64,000 nt of DNA from contig CATZZP010000008.1 in the NCBI GenBank assembly GCA_958426775.1, forward strand, positions 31,711 through 95,710. Direction: 5' to 3'. The translations under genes were made by a program, and so were the position numbers. The stretch comes from an uncultured Bacillota bacterium. GTDB lineage: Bacteria; Bacillota; Clostridia; Lachnospirales; CAG-274. Of this stretch, positions 43,243 to 51,876 are shown in pieces (positions within the stretch are counted from its first letter, which is position 1; the number at the start of each line of letters is the position of its first letter). Below the pieces are notes generated by a model. It was given only the letters and a program-made list of their open reading frames with translations. It searched no databases and was not told where the DNA came from.

Positions 43243-45378
43243 ATGTACAAAACTTATGAAATGGAATTGGCAGGCAGACCTCTCCGCATTGAAATAGGCA
43301 GGGTTGCAGAGCTTGCAAACGGTGAATGTATTGTAAAATACGGCGATACCGTAGTGCTTGTAACAGCAGTAGCATCAGAAAAGCCAAGGGCAGGTATTGA
43401 CTTTTTCCCGCTTTCAATTGATTATGAGGAAAAAATGTATTCAGTGGGTAAAATCCCCGGCTCATTTAACAGACGTGAGGGCAGACCTTCAGAAAAGGCT
43501 ATCTTAACCTCAAGAGTTATTGACAGACCAATCAGACCTCTTTTCCCTAAGGATTACAGAAATGATGTTTGCATTAATGCGTCTGTATTATGTGTTGACC
43601 AGGATTGTGCACCTGAAATCTGTGCTATGATTGGTTCATCAATTGCATTATCAATTTCCGATATTCCTTTCTACGGTCCTACAGGTTCTGTATCGGTAGG
43701 TATGGTTGACGGTGAGTTTGTTATAAACCCAACCGCAGCACAGAGAGAGGTTAGCTGCTTAAACCTTACAGTAGCCTCTACTAAGGAAAAGGTTATGATG
43801 ATTGAAGCAGGTGCCGACGAGGTATCTGATGAGGATATGTTTGAGGCTATTATGTTCGGTCACAGACAGAATGTTGAAATCTGTAAATTTATTGACGGCA
43901 TTGTAGCTGAAATCGGTAAGGAAAAGCACAGCTATGAGGAGCATGTTGTTGACCATGACTTCTATGAGGCTATTAAGGCACTTATTACAGACCCTCGTAT
44001 GGAGGAGGCTGTATTTACCGATATGAAGCAAATAAGAGATGAGAGAATTTCAGCAATTACCGAAGAGGTAATTGAAAAGCTTGCTTCCTTTAAGGCAGAG
44101 GACGAGGATGACGAGGCTTTTGCAGTAAGAGCTGACGAGGCTATCTATAAGTATGAGAAGGAAACCGTAAGACGTATGATTTTAAGAGATCATAAGCGTC
44201 CCGACGGTCGTGCTCTTAATGAAATCAGACCCCTTAGTGCAGAGGTTGATATTCTTCCGCGTACTCATGGCTCTGCTTTATTTAAGAGAGGTCAAACACA
44301 GGTGCTTACAGTTACAACCTTAGGTTCAGCAGGTGATGCACAGAAGCTTGACGGTCTTGACCCAACAGAAACAAGTAAGAGATATATGCACCACTATAAC
44401 TTCCCGGGCTATTCTGTAGGTGAGGCTAAGCCATCAAGAAGCCCCGGACGTAGAGAAATAGGTCATGGTGCTTTAGCAGAAAGAGCTCTTTTACCTGTTA
44501 TTCCAAGTGAGGCGGACTTCCCTTACACAATACGTCTTGTATCTGAGGTAGTTAGCTCAAACGGTTCCACATCACAGGCAAGTGTATGTGGCTCAACCCT
44601 TTCACTTATGGCGGCAGGTGTACCTATTAAGAGTCCTGTTGCGGGTATCTCCTGCGGTCTGGTTACAGGTGAAACCGATGATGATTTTATCCTGCTTACC
44701 GATATTCAGGGGCTTGAGGACTTCTTCGGTGATATGGACTTTAAGGTAGCGGGTACACATAAGGGTATTACAGCTATTCAGATGGATATGAAAATTCAGG
44801 GTCTTACACCCGAAATTATAAAGGGTGCTATTGCAAATACTCATGAGGCAAGAGATTATATCCTTGACGAGGTTATGCTTAAGGCAATTGCTGAGCCTAG
44901 AAAAGAGCTTAGCCAATATGCACCTAAGATTGAATTTGTACAGATTAACCCTGACAAGATGGCAGAGGTTATCGGCTCAAAGGGTAAGGTTATTAACAGA
45001 ATTATTGAGGAGTCGGGTGTTGATAAGATTGACACAGAGGACGAGGGTAAGATTTATGTATCTTCACCAAGTGCAGAGGCTATACGTAAGGCTGTTGATA
45101 TGATTAAGTGTATTGCAGAGGACCCTGAGGTTGGCAGAGTATACACAGGTAAGGTTACAAGGATAATGAACTTTGGTGCCTTTGTTGAAATTGCACCTGA
45201 AAAGGAAGGTCTTGTACACATTTCTAAGCTTGCTCATGAAAGAGTAGAAAAGGTAGAGGACGTTGTATCCGAGGGTGATATTATTGATGTTAAGGTAACA
45301 GAGATTGACAACCAGGGTAGAATTAACCTTTCAAGAAAGGCTTGCTTACCTAAGCCTGAAAAGACAACAGAGGAATAA
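43243..45378 (+). CDS. pnp: polyribonucleotide nucleotidyltransferase (PNPase)
   Basis: PNPase is a 3'-5' phosphorolytic exoribonuclease of mRNA decay. The 711-residue protein has an N-terminal RNase PH domain (GSFNRREGRPSEKAIL near residue 76) and a linking helical domain. The catalytic RNase PH domain has RTHGSALFKRGQTQ and FPGYSVGEAKPSRSPGRREIGHG, read in parts. A KH domain holds VIGSKGKVINRI. A C-terminal S1 domain contains VGRVYTGKVTRIMNFGAFVE. TAGGAGG precedes the ATG. A long hairpin is present in the leader. All catalytic motifs are intact. Confidence 0.98.
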   Translation: MYKTYEMELAGRPLRIEIGRVAELANGECIVKYGDTVVLVTAVASEKPRAGIDFFPLSIDYEEKMYSVGKIPGSFNRREGRPSEKAILTSRVIDRPIRPLFPKDYRNDVCINASVLCVDQDCAPEICAMIGSSIALSISDIPFYGPTGSVSVGMVDGEFVINPTAAQREVSCLNLTVASTKEKVMMIEAGADEVSDEDMFEAIMFGHRQNVEICKFIDGIVAEIGKEKHSYEEHVVDHDFYEAIKALITDPRMEEAVFTDMKQIRDERISAITEEVIEKLASFKAEDEDDEAFAVRADEAIYKYEKETVRRMILRDHKRPDGRALNEIRPLSAEVDILPRTHGSALFKRGQTQVLTVTTLGSAGDAQKLDGLDPTETSKRYMHHYNFPGYSVGEAKPSRSPGRREIGHGALAERALLPVIPSEADFPYTIRLVSEVVSSNGSTSQASVCGSTLSLMAAGVPIKSPVAGISCGLVTGETDDDFILLTDIQGLEDFFGDMDFKVAGTHKGITAIQMDMKIQGLTPEIIKGAIANTHEARDYILDEVMLKAIAEPRKELSQYAPKIEFVQINPDKMAEVIGSKGKVINRIIEESGVDKIDTEDEGKIYVSSPSAEAIRKAVDMIKCIAEDPEVGRVYTGKVTRIMNFGAFVEIAPEKEGLVHISKLAHERVEKVEDVVSEGDIIDVKVTEIDNQGRINLSRKACLPKPEKTTEE

Positions 45379-45389
45379 GAATAAACTAA

Positions 45390-45419
45390 GGCGGTACGGT
45401 TTTTCTGTACCGTCTTTTT
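45390..45419 (+). terminator. intrinsic terminator of pnp
   Basis: GGCGGTAC / GTACCGTC stem followed by five Ts. Confidence 0.85.
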
Positions 45420-45443
45420 GTTTTATGAATATTGTTTAAGCAA

Positions 45444-45471
45444 CAAAAAAAGACTATCCAAAGGGATAGCC
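45444..45471 (-). terminator. intrinsic terminator of rpmE
   Basis: Minus-strand stem GGCTATCC / GGATAGTC with a CTTT loop, then eight Ts (A run 45444-45451 on plus). It lies 24 bases after the rpmE stop. Confidence 0.88.
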
Positions 45472-45495
45472 TTAAATTGCTTTATTAAAGTATAA

Positions 45496-45699
45496 TCAGC
45501 TTCTGCCGTACTTTTTGTTGAACTTATCAACACGACCGCCTGCATCAAGAAGAAGCTTCTGGCTGCCTGTGTAGAATGGATGGCACTTAGAGCAAACCTC
45601 GACTCTGATTTCCTCCTGAGTAGAACCGCAAACAAACTCATTACCGCAGTTGCATCTTACCTTTGCCTGAAAATAATTAGGATGGATACCTTCCTTCAT
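45496..45699 (-). CDS. rpmE: 50S ribosomal protein L31 (zinc-binding form)
   Basis: A 67-residue L31 with the C+ zinc-type cysteines: CNCG at about residues 16-19 and [10 protein letters not shown] around 36-45. It ends with [12 protein letters not shown], normal for the type A protein. GAGGTG precedes the ATG. It lies downstream of rho with its own promoter overlapping the rho 3' end. The zinc-free paralogue that Firmicutes often encode under Zur control is not in this window. Confidence 0.96.
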   Translation of the reverse strand: MKEGIHPNYFQAKVRCNCGNEFVCGSTQEEIRVEVCSKCHPFYTGSQKLLLDAGGRVDKFNKKYGRS

Positions 45700-45761
45700 T
45701 TGTTACACCTCTTTCCATATATTGAGATACATTTTGGCATCTCTACGTCAACAACATTAAC

Positions 45762-45790
45762 ATTATATCATAGCTAAGCTGTAAATGCAA
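45762..45790 (-). promoter_or_regulatory. promoter of rpmE
   Basis: On the minus strand: TTGCAT, a 17-base spacer and TATAAT, between the rho stop and rpmE. Confidence 0.75.
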
Positions 45791-45798
45791 GTAAAATT

Positions 45799-47124
45799 TT
45801 ACTTATGATTACGCTTTTTTATATAATTTACAAAAGCCTTGTTATTATAGGCTTTACCTAAAGCTTCAAGAATATTTGAGGTAAACTCTGCAACGGGAAT
45901 ATTACCTGTACCGCTTTTGTGGATATAGTACAAGCAGTCAAGCTCGTCAGGACTTAAAAGTAAGTCCTCACGTCTTGTACCTGATTTGTTTATATCTATA
46001 GCAGGGAAGATACGTTTTTCTGCAAGACCTCTGTCAAGCACAAGCTCCATATTGCCTGTTCCCTTAAATTCCTCAAAAATTACATCGTCCATTTTAGAGC
46101 CTGTGTCTACAAGGGCGGTTGCAAGTATGGTAAGGCTGCCGCCCTCTTCAATATTACGTGCGGCACCGAAAAATTTTTTCGGCATATAAAGTGCGGCAGG
46201 GTCAAGACCGCCTGATAGCGTTCTGCCGCTTGTAGGGATAATAAGGTTGTATGCTCTTGAAAGTCTTGTAATACTGTCAAGGAGAATAATTGCGTCTTTG
46301 CCTTGCTCTACAAGTCTTTTAGCACGCTCCAGTACCATTTCCGCAACCTTTTTGTGATGCTCGGGTGGTTCATCAAAGGTGGAGTAAACCACATCGACTC
46401 TGCCTTCTATGGACCGTTTCATATCGGTAACCTCTTCGGGACGTTCATCAATCAAAAGAACAATAAGCTCTGTTTCGGGATGGTTTTGAGTAATTGCATT
46501 GGCTATCTTTTTAAGAAGTATTGTTTTACCTGCCTTAGGCGGTGCTACAATCATACCCCTTTGACCCTTGCCTATAGGTGAAGTAAGGTTAATCAATCTA
46601 CCGGCAAGTTCATTTTGACTTGTTTCCAAATTAATTTTTTCATTAGGGAATATAGGCGTTAAATCCTCAAAGGAAGGTCTGCTCGCCGCCTTATCGGGTC
46701 TGTCGCCGTTTATTGTCTGTACATAAAGCAAGGCACCGAATTTCTCGTTTTCCCTTTGGATACGGATTTTACCTACTATAAAATCTCCTGTTTTAAGTCT
46801 AAACCGCCTTATTTGAGCAGGCGAAACATAAATATCGTCAGGTCCTGATAAATAATTGTCGGTGCGTAAAAAACCGTAGCCGTCAGCAAGCACTTCCAAT
46901 ATGCCGTAGCCTATTTTGCCGCTGTCAAGCTGCTCCAGATAGTCTGCTTTAGGCTGTTGTTGAGCATCCTCATCAATAGTCTGTTCAGCATCATTAGAGA
47001 TGGCTTCTTCAGTACTTTGAAGAAGTTGGATAAGCTCCCCCTTTTTATATGTGGTTACGGACTGTATACCGTTTTTTTTGGCAAGCTCTCTTAGCTCAGC
47101 TAATTTCATATTGTTATAATCCAT
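45799..47124 (-). CDS. rho: transcription termination factor Rho
   Basis: Rho is a hexameric RNA-dependent ATPase/translocase. This 441-residue protein has an N-terminal helix-extended-loop-helix domain (residues 1-37), a short acidic linker (about 40-60), and the cold-shock-like RNA-binding domain with YGFLRT. Walker A APPKAGKT is at residues 194-201. Walker B/Q-loop region has [18 protein letters not shown], followed by the R-loop. GGAGGT precedes the ATG, 11 bases after the LysM gene. The downstream rpmE gene has its own promoter. Confidence 0.97.
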   Translation of the reverse strand: MDYNNMKLAELRELAKKNGIQSVTTYKKGELIQLLQSTEEAISNDAEQTIDEDAQQQPKADYLEQLDSGKIGYGILEVLADGYGFLRTDNYLSGPDDIYVSPAQIRRFRLKTGDFIVGKIRIQRENEKFGALLYVQTINGDRPDKAASRPSFEDLTPIFPNEKINLETSQNELAGRLINLTSPIGKGQRGMIVAPPKAGKTILLKKIANAITQNHPETELIVLLIDERPEEVTDMKRSIEGRVDVVYSTFDEPPEHHKKVAEMVLERAKRLVEQGKDAIILLDSITRLSRAYNLIIPTSGRTLSGGLDPAALYMPKKFFGAARNIEEGGSLTILATALVDTGSKMDDVIFEEFKGTGNMELVLDRGLAEKRIFPAIDINKSGTRREDLLLSPDELDCLYYIHKSGTGNIPVAEFTSNILEALGKAYNNKAFVNYIKKRNHK

Positions 47125-47135
47125 TAGGACCTCCG

Positions 47136-48434
47136 TTAGTTAGGGATTTTAAGCTCCTGTCCAAGCTGTAATTTTGAGTTTTCATTAAGACCGTTAGCTT
47201 CTAAAATTTTGGTGTAATCAGCACCATTGCCATATACTTTCTGGCTGATTGACCAGAAATTGTCACCTTGCTGAACAATGTAGGTGTTACCTGCAGACTG
47301 TTCCTGATTGATATTTGCAGTTGTTTCCTCTGAGGCAAGCTCGCTTTGAGCCTGACTTAGTATTTCAACAGCTGCAGCATGAGGGTCTTTTTCGGCATTG
47401 GTTGAAGCTTTAAGGCTTTCGTTTTCAGCAGTAAGCTCGCTTACCTGCTGTTTAAGTCCTTCAAGCTCTGTTTCGTAGGTTGAGGAGCTGTTTTTCTGAA
47501 GATCTTCAATTTCAGCCTGAGCCGTTTTTAGCTGAGTTGAAAGGCTGTGGTTGTTGAAACCGAGTACACAACAAGCAATTACTGCAATAACAGCTACTGT
47601 GCATATAATAATCTGGAAACGGCTGATTTCGACAAATTTTTCCTCAACGTCTGTATCTTCGTAGTCGTAGTCCTCGTCCTCAAGCTTAGGAATAAACTTT
47701 GTTTTAGAAACATCAATTTCTGTCTGTGATTTTCTACGCTTGTTGGCATCCTCTTCAGGCTTTCCCTTTTTATTGGATTTTTGAGTATCTTCCTCTGTTG
47801 AGGACTTTTCTCTTTTCTTAATAGCAGGAGCTGCTTCCTCTGAGGTTACGGCAGTGTTGCTTTTACGTTTAAAAGCGGGTTTTTCATCATCTGTGTCATG
47901 GCTGAGATTTGTTTCATTTGCGGCAGAGGCCTGAGCTCTTGCGGCGGAGTCCTTTACAAGGCTTGCAAAAAATTCATCTATTTCGTCGTCATCATCCTCG
48001 TCCTTGTCAGCAGACTTTTTAAAGAAGTTGCTGAGCTTGGGAAGTATAATTGTTTTTTCAAGGTCATTTTGCCTTGGCTCGTCATCATAATCCTCATCAT
48101 CATAGGAGGTGTATGTATCATCATCAGGATCTTCTTCTGTTTCTTTAGCTTTTTTAGCCTTTTTACGAAATACAACAGACTTGTTTTCCGGTGATGAATT
48201 ATGCTTGTGTCGCCTTGAGGATTTAGCGTTTTCCTCTTCATTCTCATCATATTCTGCTTCCTCATCAAGGAAAGAGTCCTTATAATCGGCAAAATAGTTA
48301 GTACCGCCCTCGTCTACAAATTCATCAAAAAGACTTCCTACTATTTCTCTGGTTCTATCATCACTGTATAAATCAAGATTAATATCATTATTCTCTTCAT
48401 TATAGCTTGACGGATTACTTTTGTCCTTAGGCAT
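47136..48434 (-). CDS. membrane protein with long charged cytoplasmic tail and C-terminal LysM domain
   Basis: A 432-residue protein. Roughly residues 1-268 are highly acidic and basic, Asp/Glu/Lys-rich and probably disordered, and predicted cytoplasmic. One transmembrane helix follows (about 270-292), then a coiled coil (about 297-345). A C-terminal LysM domain comes next (about 383-432: [18 protein letters not shown], then [10 protein letters not shown]). LysM binds peptidoglycan, so the outer end should touch the wall while the long tail faces inside. No family is recognised for the tail. AAGGAGG precedes the ATG. It lies 11 bases upstream of rho and shares its promoter. Confidence 0.82.
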   Translation of the reverse strand: MPKDKSNPSSYNEENNDINLDLYSDDRTREIVGSLFDEFVDEGGTNYFADYKDSFLDEEAEYDENEEENAKSSRRHKHNSSPENKSVVFRKKAKKAKETEEDPDDDTYTSYDDEDYDDEPRQNDLEKTIILPKLSNFFKKSADKDEDDDDEIDEFFASLVKDSAARAQASAANETNLSHDTDDEKPAFKRKSNTAVTSEEAAPAIKKREKSSTEEDTQKSNKKGKPEEDANKRRKSQTEIDVSKTKFIPKLEDEDYDYEDTDVEEKFVEISRFQIIICTVAVIAVIACCVLGFNNHSLSTQLKTAQAEIEDLQKNSSSTYETELEGLKQQVSELTAENESLKASTNAEKDPHAAAVEILSQAQSELASEETTANINQEQSAGNTYIVQQGDNFWSISQKVYGNGADYTKILEANGLNENSKLQLGQELKIPN

Positions 48435-48505
48435 AAAATAACCTCCTTATATTTTATTTATTTATAAAGGGATAAATGATTTTTTACATAAATATAGATA
48501 CTATC

Positions 48506-48534
48506 ATTTTATAATTTTAAAGAACAATTGTCAA
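48506..48534 (-). promoter_or_regulatory. promoter of the LysM-rho operon
   Basis: On the minus strand: TTGACA, a 17-base spacer and TAAAAT, about 70 bases before the LysM gene. Confidence 0.7.
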
Positions 48535-48582
48535 CATTTATTAACAAATACCGTTTTATTTAATTAAAATTTAATTCTGTAA

Positions 48583-48613
48583 ATAAAAAACACCCTAACC
48601 TAAGTCAGGGTGT
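48583..48613 (-). terminator. intrinsic terminator after tRNA-Leu
   Basis: Minus-strand stem ACACCCTGAC / GTTAGGGTGT with a TTAG loop, followed by Ts. It begins three bases beyond the tRNA end. Confidence 0.88.
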
Positions 48614-48616
48614 CTA

Positions 48617-48698
48617 TGCCGCTGGCCGGACTCGAACCGGCACGGATTTCTCCGCTTGATTTTGAGTCAAGTGCGTCTGCCAATTCCGCCACAGCGGC
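48617..48698 (-). tRNA. tRNA-Leu (anticodon CAA)
   Basis: The minus strand folds as a class II tRNA of 82 bases. Acceptor arms are GCCGCTG / CAGCGGC and the discriminator is A. The D arm holds GGCGGAATTGGCAGACGC, the anticodon stem CTTGA / TCAAG has loop CTCAAAA (anticodon CAA), there is a short variable arm, and the T arm contains GGTTCGAGTCC. The CCA end is not encoded. It reads UUG leucine codons. It has its own promoter just after the L,D-transpeptidase gene and an adjacent terminator. Confidence 0.96.
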
Positions 48699-48716
48699 AC
48701 ACAAGGCAACATATAA

Positions 48717-48745
48717 ATTATAGTATATGCAACCTTAATTGTCAA
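48717..48745 (-). promoter_or_regulatory. promoter of tRNA-Leu
   Basis: On the minus strand: consensus TTGACA, a 17-base spacer and TATAAT, starting 7 bases after the L,D-transpeptidase stop codon. Confidence 0.85.
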
Positions 48746-48751
48746 GCTAAA

Positions 48752-49591
48752 TTATTCGTCCAGTACTATGAAGGTTGTATACCTTTCTATATAATTACCG
48801 AGGCAATCCCTTGCGTAGTACTTAACCGGGTATACACCGGGGGTAACGGTGCTTATATTACAGCTTATCTCATATTCAATAATATTGTTTGCACTGTCAT
48901 AAGCAATTATATTGTCTGTTAAAAGCTTTGTAAGTGCTTCGGAGCTGATTGCATCTGATGCCTTGACCTGCTTTGGGGGAGTGTTTATTTTAATTTTTAC
49001 CCCTTCCTTTTTCCATGGGTTATCAGGGTCAGGGTCTGTAGGGTCCCAGTTAGGGTAAGTGGTGTTTACCGTCATTTTAATTGCCTCGGGACGCGGCAAT
49101 GGGTCTGTACCGCTTTCTATAATATTTACGGTAGTGCCGAGCCTGCAATTGTCGTATATCCATTTGGCATCTGCTACAGTAAGCCTTATACAGCCTGCAG
49201 AGGCAGAGGTGCCAAGCTTGTTGTACTCCTCTGTTTTTAAGGTGGAGGGGTCTGTGGTTTTATAGTAAACGGAATGGAAAAGAATATGTCCGTTTATACG
49301 GGTAGCGTATTGACCGTATACATCGCCGAAAAGAAGCCTCCATCTGTATTTGTTTTTTGTTTTAAAACTGCCGTTCGGAGTTGAGTCCTTATACTTACCT
49401 ACAGAGCAAATCATAGCCTTTACGGGCGTAAGGTTACCTGTAGTGTCTTTTTGGTATACGGTAACACAATTTGTTGATTTATTTACGGTAATAGAATATT
49501 CGTCAACATAGGCAGCTTCTGCTCCGATTGCTGTAGTAAAGCTTGTAATTGCTATAATAAGTGCAATTGTAAGAGCCGTAATTTTTTTCAA
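48752..49591 (-). CDS. L,D-transpeptidase (YkuD) with C-terminal Ig-like/DUF5011-type domain
   Basis: A 279-residue secreted protein with a signal peptide (residues 1-24, IGAEA). The YkuD catalytic domain (about 32-160) has H106 in HILFHSVYY and the catalytic cysteine C134 in ASAGCIRL. A C-terminal beta domain (about 200-279) includes VYPVKYYARDCLGNYIERY, like DUF5011 or bacterial Ig domains. Such enzymes form 3-3 peptidoglycan cross-links or attach proteins to the wall. The TTG start follows AAGGGGG by 8 bases. The gene lies 13 bases after the ArsC/Spx-like gene, in the same operon. Confidence 0.9.
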   Translation of the reverse strand: MKKITALTIALIIAITSFTTAIGAEAAYVDEYSITVNKSTNCVTVYQKDTTGNLTPVKAMICSVGKYKDSTPNGSFKTKNKYRWRLLFGDVYGQYATRINGHILFHSVYYKTTDPSTLKTEEYNKLGTSASAGCIRLTVADAKWIYDNCRLGTTVNIIESGTDPLPRPEAIKMTVNTTYPNWDPTDPDPDNPWKKEGVKIKINTPPKQVKASDAISSEALTKLLTDNIIAYDSANNIIEYEISCNISTVTPGVYPVKYYARDCLGNYIERYTTFIVLDE

Positions 49592-49604
49592 ATAAAATTC
49601 CCCC

Positions 49605-49961
49605 TTAGAGGAGCTTATTGCTCCATTCCTCTTCCTTAAAGCCTACAAGCACAAAATCCTTGCCGATTACAAGAGGACGCTTTACAAGCATACCGTTTTG
49701 AGATAAAATGGCAATTTGCTCGTCCTCTGTCATATTGGGAAGCTTGTCCTTCAGCTTAAGCTCCTTATACATATTTCCTGATGTATTGAAAAACTTTTTT
49801 ATAGGCATACCGCTTAACTCGAGCCAATCTTTAAGCTCTGTTGCGGTAGGGTTATTTTCAACAATATGCCTGTCTGTAAAGCTTATATTGTTTGCAGTTA
49901 AAAAGCTTTTTGCTTTTTTACAGGTAGTGCATTTAGGATATTCTAAAAATAAAATACTCAT
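49605..49961 (-). CDS. ArsC/Spx/MgsR family thioredoxin-fold protein
   Basis: A 118-residue ArsC-fold protein with an N-terminal CTTC motif (C11, C14). It also has MPIKKFFNTSG and a C-terminal MLVKRPLVIGKDFVLVGF, the usual ArsC/Spx end. Members include glutaredoxin-linked arsenate reductases and the RNA-polymerase-binding regulators Spx and MgsR. Both CxxC cysteines favour a redox role, but enzyme and regulator cannot be told apart from sequence. A GGAGAA Shine-Dalgarno precedes the ATG. It leads an operon with the L,D-transpeptidase gene and is divergent from the phosphodiesterase gene. Confidence 0.85.
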   Translation of the reverse strand: MSILFLEYPKCTTCKKAKSFLTANNISFTDRHIVENNPTATELKDWLELSGMPIKKFFNTSGNMYKELKLKDKLPNMTEDEQIAILSQNGMLVKRPLVIGKDFVLVGFKEEEWSNKLL

Positions 49962-50049
49962 AAATATTCTCCTTTACAAATTCTCCATAATAGTATATCA
50001 TATTTAAGGACAAATTCAAACTAAAATTTTATTAAGGAGTTTAAGTATA

Positions 50050-50595
50050 ATGAAGCTGATGTTTGCATCTGATATACATGGTTCGGCATATTATTGTGAC
50101 GCTGTTAAAAATATATGGGAAAAGGAAGCTCCTCAAAAGCTTATCCTTTTGGGTGATTTGCTTTACCACGGTCCCAGAAATGATTTGCCTAAGGATTATG
50201 CACCTAAAAAATGCATTGAAATTTTAAACGGTATGAAAAATGAGATACTTGCGGTAAGAGGCAATTGTGAAGCAGAGGTTGACCAAATGGTGTTAGAGTT
50301 TCCCTGTCTTGCGGACTATATGATATTGTATCTTGAGGATAAAATGGTTTTTGTAACTCATGGACATACTCACAACAACTCAAATCCCCCTATGCTTAAA
50401 AAGGGTGATATTTTGCTTCACGGACATACACATATTCCTGCTATGGAGCAGGTGGGTAACTATTTTTATATAAACCCCGGCTCTGTATCAATACCTAAAA
50501 ACGGCAGTACCCATAACTATATGATTTACGAGGATGGGGTATTTACCATTAAGGATATTGAGGGCAATGTGGTTATGAGCCACAGCATTAAATAA
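50050..50595 (+). CDS. YfcE-type metallophosphodiesterase
   Basis: A 181-residue calcineurin-like phosphoesterase. Motif D-x-H is SDIHG (D8, H10), then [23 protein letters not shown] and the second LHGHTHIP histidines. YfcE and its relatives are Mn-dependent phosphodiesterases of uncertain substrate. It starts with ATG after AAGGAG. mntP, a manganese exporter gene, follows by 14 bases; co-transcription of a Mn-dependent enzyme with a Mn pump is suggestive but not proof of a shared role. Confidence 0.92.
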   Translation: MKLMFASDIHGSAYYCDAVKNIWEKEAPQKLILLGDLLYHGPRNDLPKDYAPKKCIEILNGMKNEILAVRGNCEAEVDQMVLEFPCLADYMILYLEDKMVFVTHGHTHNNSNPPMLKKGDILLHGHTHIPAMEQVGNYFYINPGSVSIPKNGSTHNYMIYEDGVFTIKDIEGNVVMSHSIK

Positions 50596-50609
50596 ATCGG
50601 GAGGATATT

Positions 50610-51179
50610 ATGAGTACGGTTGATATAATTGTTATAGCAATAGCCTTGTCAATGGACGCCTTTGCCGTGTCCATGTGCAAAGGGCTTTCCGTAAGAGAAC
50701 TAAAGCTAAAGCATATGATAATTACAGGCTTGTACTTTGGAGGCTTTCAGGGTCTTATGCCTGCTATAGGATATATTTTGGGCAACCAATTCAGCACCTT
50801 TATTACAGGCTTTGACCATTGGATAGCCTTTGGACTGCTTGTAATTATAGGTATAAGCATGATTAAGGAGGCTTTAGGCGAGCCGGAGGAGCTTAATGAT
50901 TCCTTTGGATTTAAAACAATGCTGCCTCTTGCAGTTGCAACAAGCATAGATGCCCTTGCGGTAGGTGTAAACTTTGCCTTTTTAAACCTTAATGTAACAG
51001 GTCTTATTACAGCAGTGCTTTCAATAGGTGTAATTACCTTTACCTTATCTGCAATAGGTGTTAAAATAGGCAATATTTTCGGTACAAAATATAAGGCTAA
51101 GGCAGAAATATTCGGCGGTGTTGTGCTTATAATTCTTGGGTGTAAAATACTTGCTGAGCATTTAGGCTTTCTTGGCTGA
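50610..51179 (+). CDS. mntP: manganese efflux pump MntP
   Basis: A 189-residue, six-helix membrane protein with two MntP repeats. They are marked by [15 protein letters not shown] (about residues 12-26) and [15 protein letters not shown] (about 110-124), the aspartate pair of the Mn2+ pathway. MntP exports Mn2+ and is often under a yybP-ykoY Mn riboswitch or MntR. None is visible here, and the gene seems to be read with the phosphodiesterase gene upstream. GGGAGG precedes the ATG. SRP RNA begins 67 bases after the stop. Confidence 0.94.
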   Translation: MSTVDIIVIAIALSMDAFAVSMCKGLSVRELKLKHMIITGLYFGGFQGLMPAIGYILGNQFSTFITGFDHWIAFGLLVIIGISMIKEALGEPEELNDSFGFKTMLPLAVATSIDALAVGVNFAFLNLNVTGLITAVLSIGVITFTLSAIGVKIGNIFGTKYKAKAEIFGGVVLIILGCKILAEHLGFLG

Positions 51180-51208
51180 TTTAATCATTTTATAGGGTAA
51201 TTTTTTGG

Positions 51209-51237
51209 TTGACATTAAACCAAATACATATTATAAT
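51209..51237 (+). promoter_or_regulatory. promoter of SRP RNA
   Basis: Consensus TTGACA, a 17-base spacer and TATAAT. The expected transcription start (about 51244) agrees with the 5' end of the SRP RNA. Confidence 0.9.
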
Positions 51238-51245
51238 AAAATTTG

Positions 51246-51515
51246 TCCTGTGCTAGCCGGGGAAGCAGCGGCTCCCTGTATCTGCAATCCGCTATAGCAG
51301 AGGTTACGCCTTTTCCGAGGCTCTGTCCTTGTCAGGTCTGCCCATAGTAGGTGGTGTTGACGGTTGAGTCTTACGCAACAGAAGCTTGTGAACCGTGTCA
51401 GGTCCGGAAGGAAGCAGCACTAAGCAATCCCTTTTGTGTGCCGTAAGGTTGCTTGACTTGAGCTAACCGCTGTGGTAACGCTGGGTAGGCTCTGTCGAAG
51501 TTAAGGTGCACAGGA
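51246..51515 (+). ncRNA. ffs: signal recognition particle RNA, large Bacillus-type (6S/scRNA)
   Basis: About 270 bases whose ends pair (TCCTGTGC / GCACAGGA). The conserved domain IV holds GTCAGGTCCGGAAGGAAGCA (about 51397-51417), including the GGAA tetraloop and Ffh-binding internal loop. An Alu-like domain is present at the 5' side, as in Gram-positive SRP RNAs. It lies immediately after its own promoter, and the leuA promoter follows within 15 bases. Confidence 0.95.
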
Positions 51516-51528
51516 TTTTAAAAAAGTG

Positions 51529-51557
51529 TTGACATACTGTTTTTTGTATGTTAATAT
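51529..51557 (+). promoter_or_regulatory. promoter of the leuA T-box leader
   Basis: TTGACA, a 17-base spacer and TAATAT, beginning 14 bases after the SRP RNA 3' end. Confidence 0.8.
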
Positions 51558-51564
51558 AAGCTTG

Positions 51565-51837
51565 TTAAATATTTGGTAACACTGTGATGAGGAATAGTAG
51601 GTTACAATTTAGCTTTCAGAGAGCTGTCGTTTGGTGCAAGACAGTAGTAATGAGTAATTGAACTCGCCTTGGAGTGGTCGGCTGAACTTACAGTAGGCTT
51701 GAACGGATGCCCACCGTTAGCGGGGCAGAATATCAGCTTCGGCTTGTATTCGGTTGAGTGTATTCCTTGCGGAATAAATTAGAGTGGTACCACGGATTTA
51801 TGCCTTTCGTCTCTTGTAGATTGAAAGGCTTTTTTTA
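51565..51837 (+). ncRNA. leucine T-box riboswitch leader of leuA
   Basis: T-box leader with stem I helices GGTTAC / GTAATT and GAGG / CCTT, and the AG-bulge TCAGAGAGC. A specifier loop reads GAA-CTC-G, so the specifier is CUC for leucine (51663-51665). The T-box AGAGTGGTACCACGG is at 51781-51795. The terminator has arms GCCTTTC / GAAAGGC (51802-51829) with a T run. The UGGU bulge fits discriminator A, which leucine tRNAs carry. Uncharged tRNA-Leu(GAG) should permit leuA expression. Confidence 0.94.
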
Positions 51838-51876
51838 TTGAAAATCAGAGGAATTATATGAAGGGAGTAATAAAAA

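Noticed and set aside
47978..48292. Methionine-rich minus-strand frame inside the LysM gene
   Set aside because: It is an alternative frame of the Asp/Glu/Lys-rich tail; the LysM frame explains the region and has the RBS.
50596..50609. yybP-ykoY manganese riboswitch for mntP
   Set aside because: The phosphodiesterase-mntP gap is only 14 bases, and no such leader is seen upstream of the pair.
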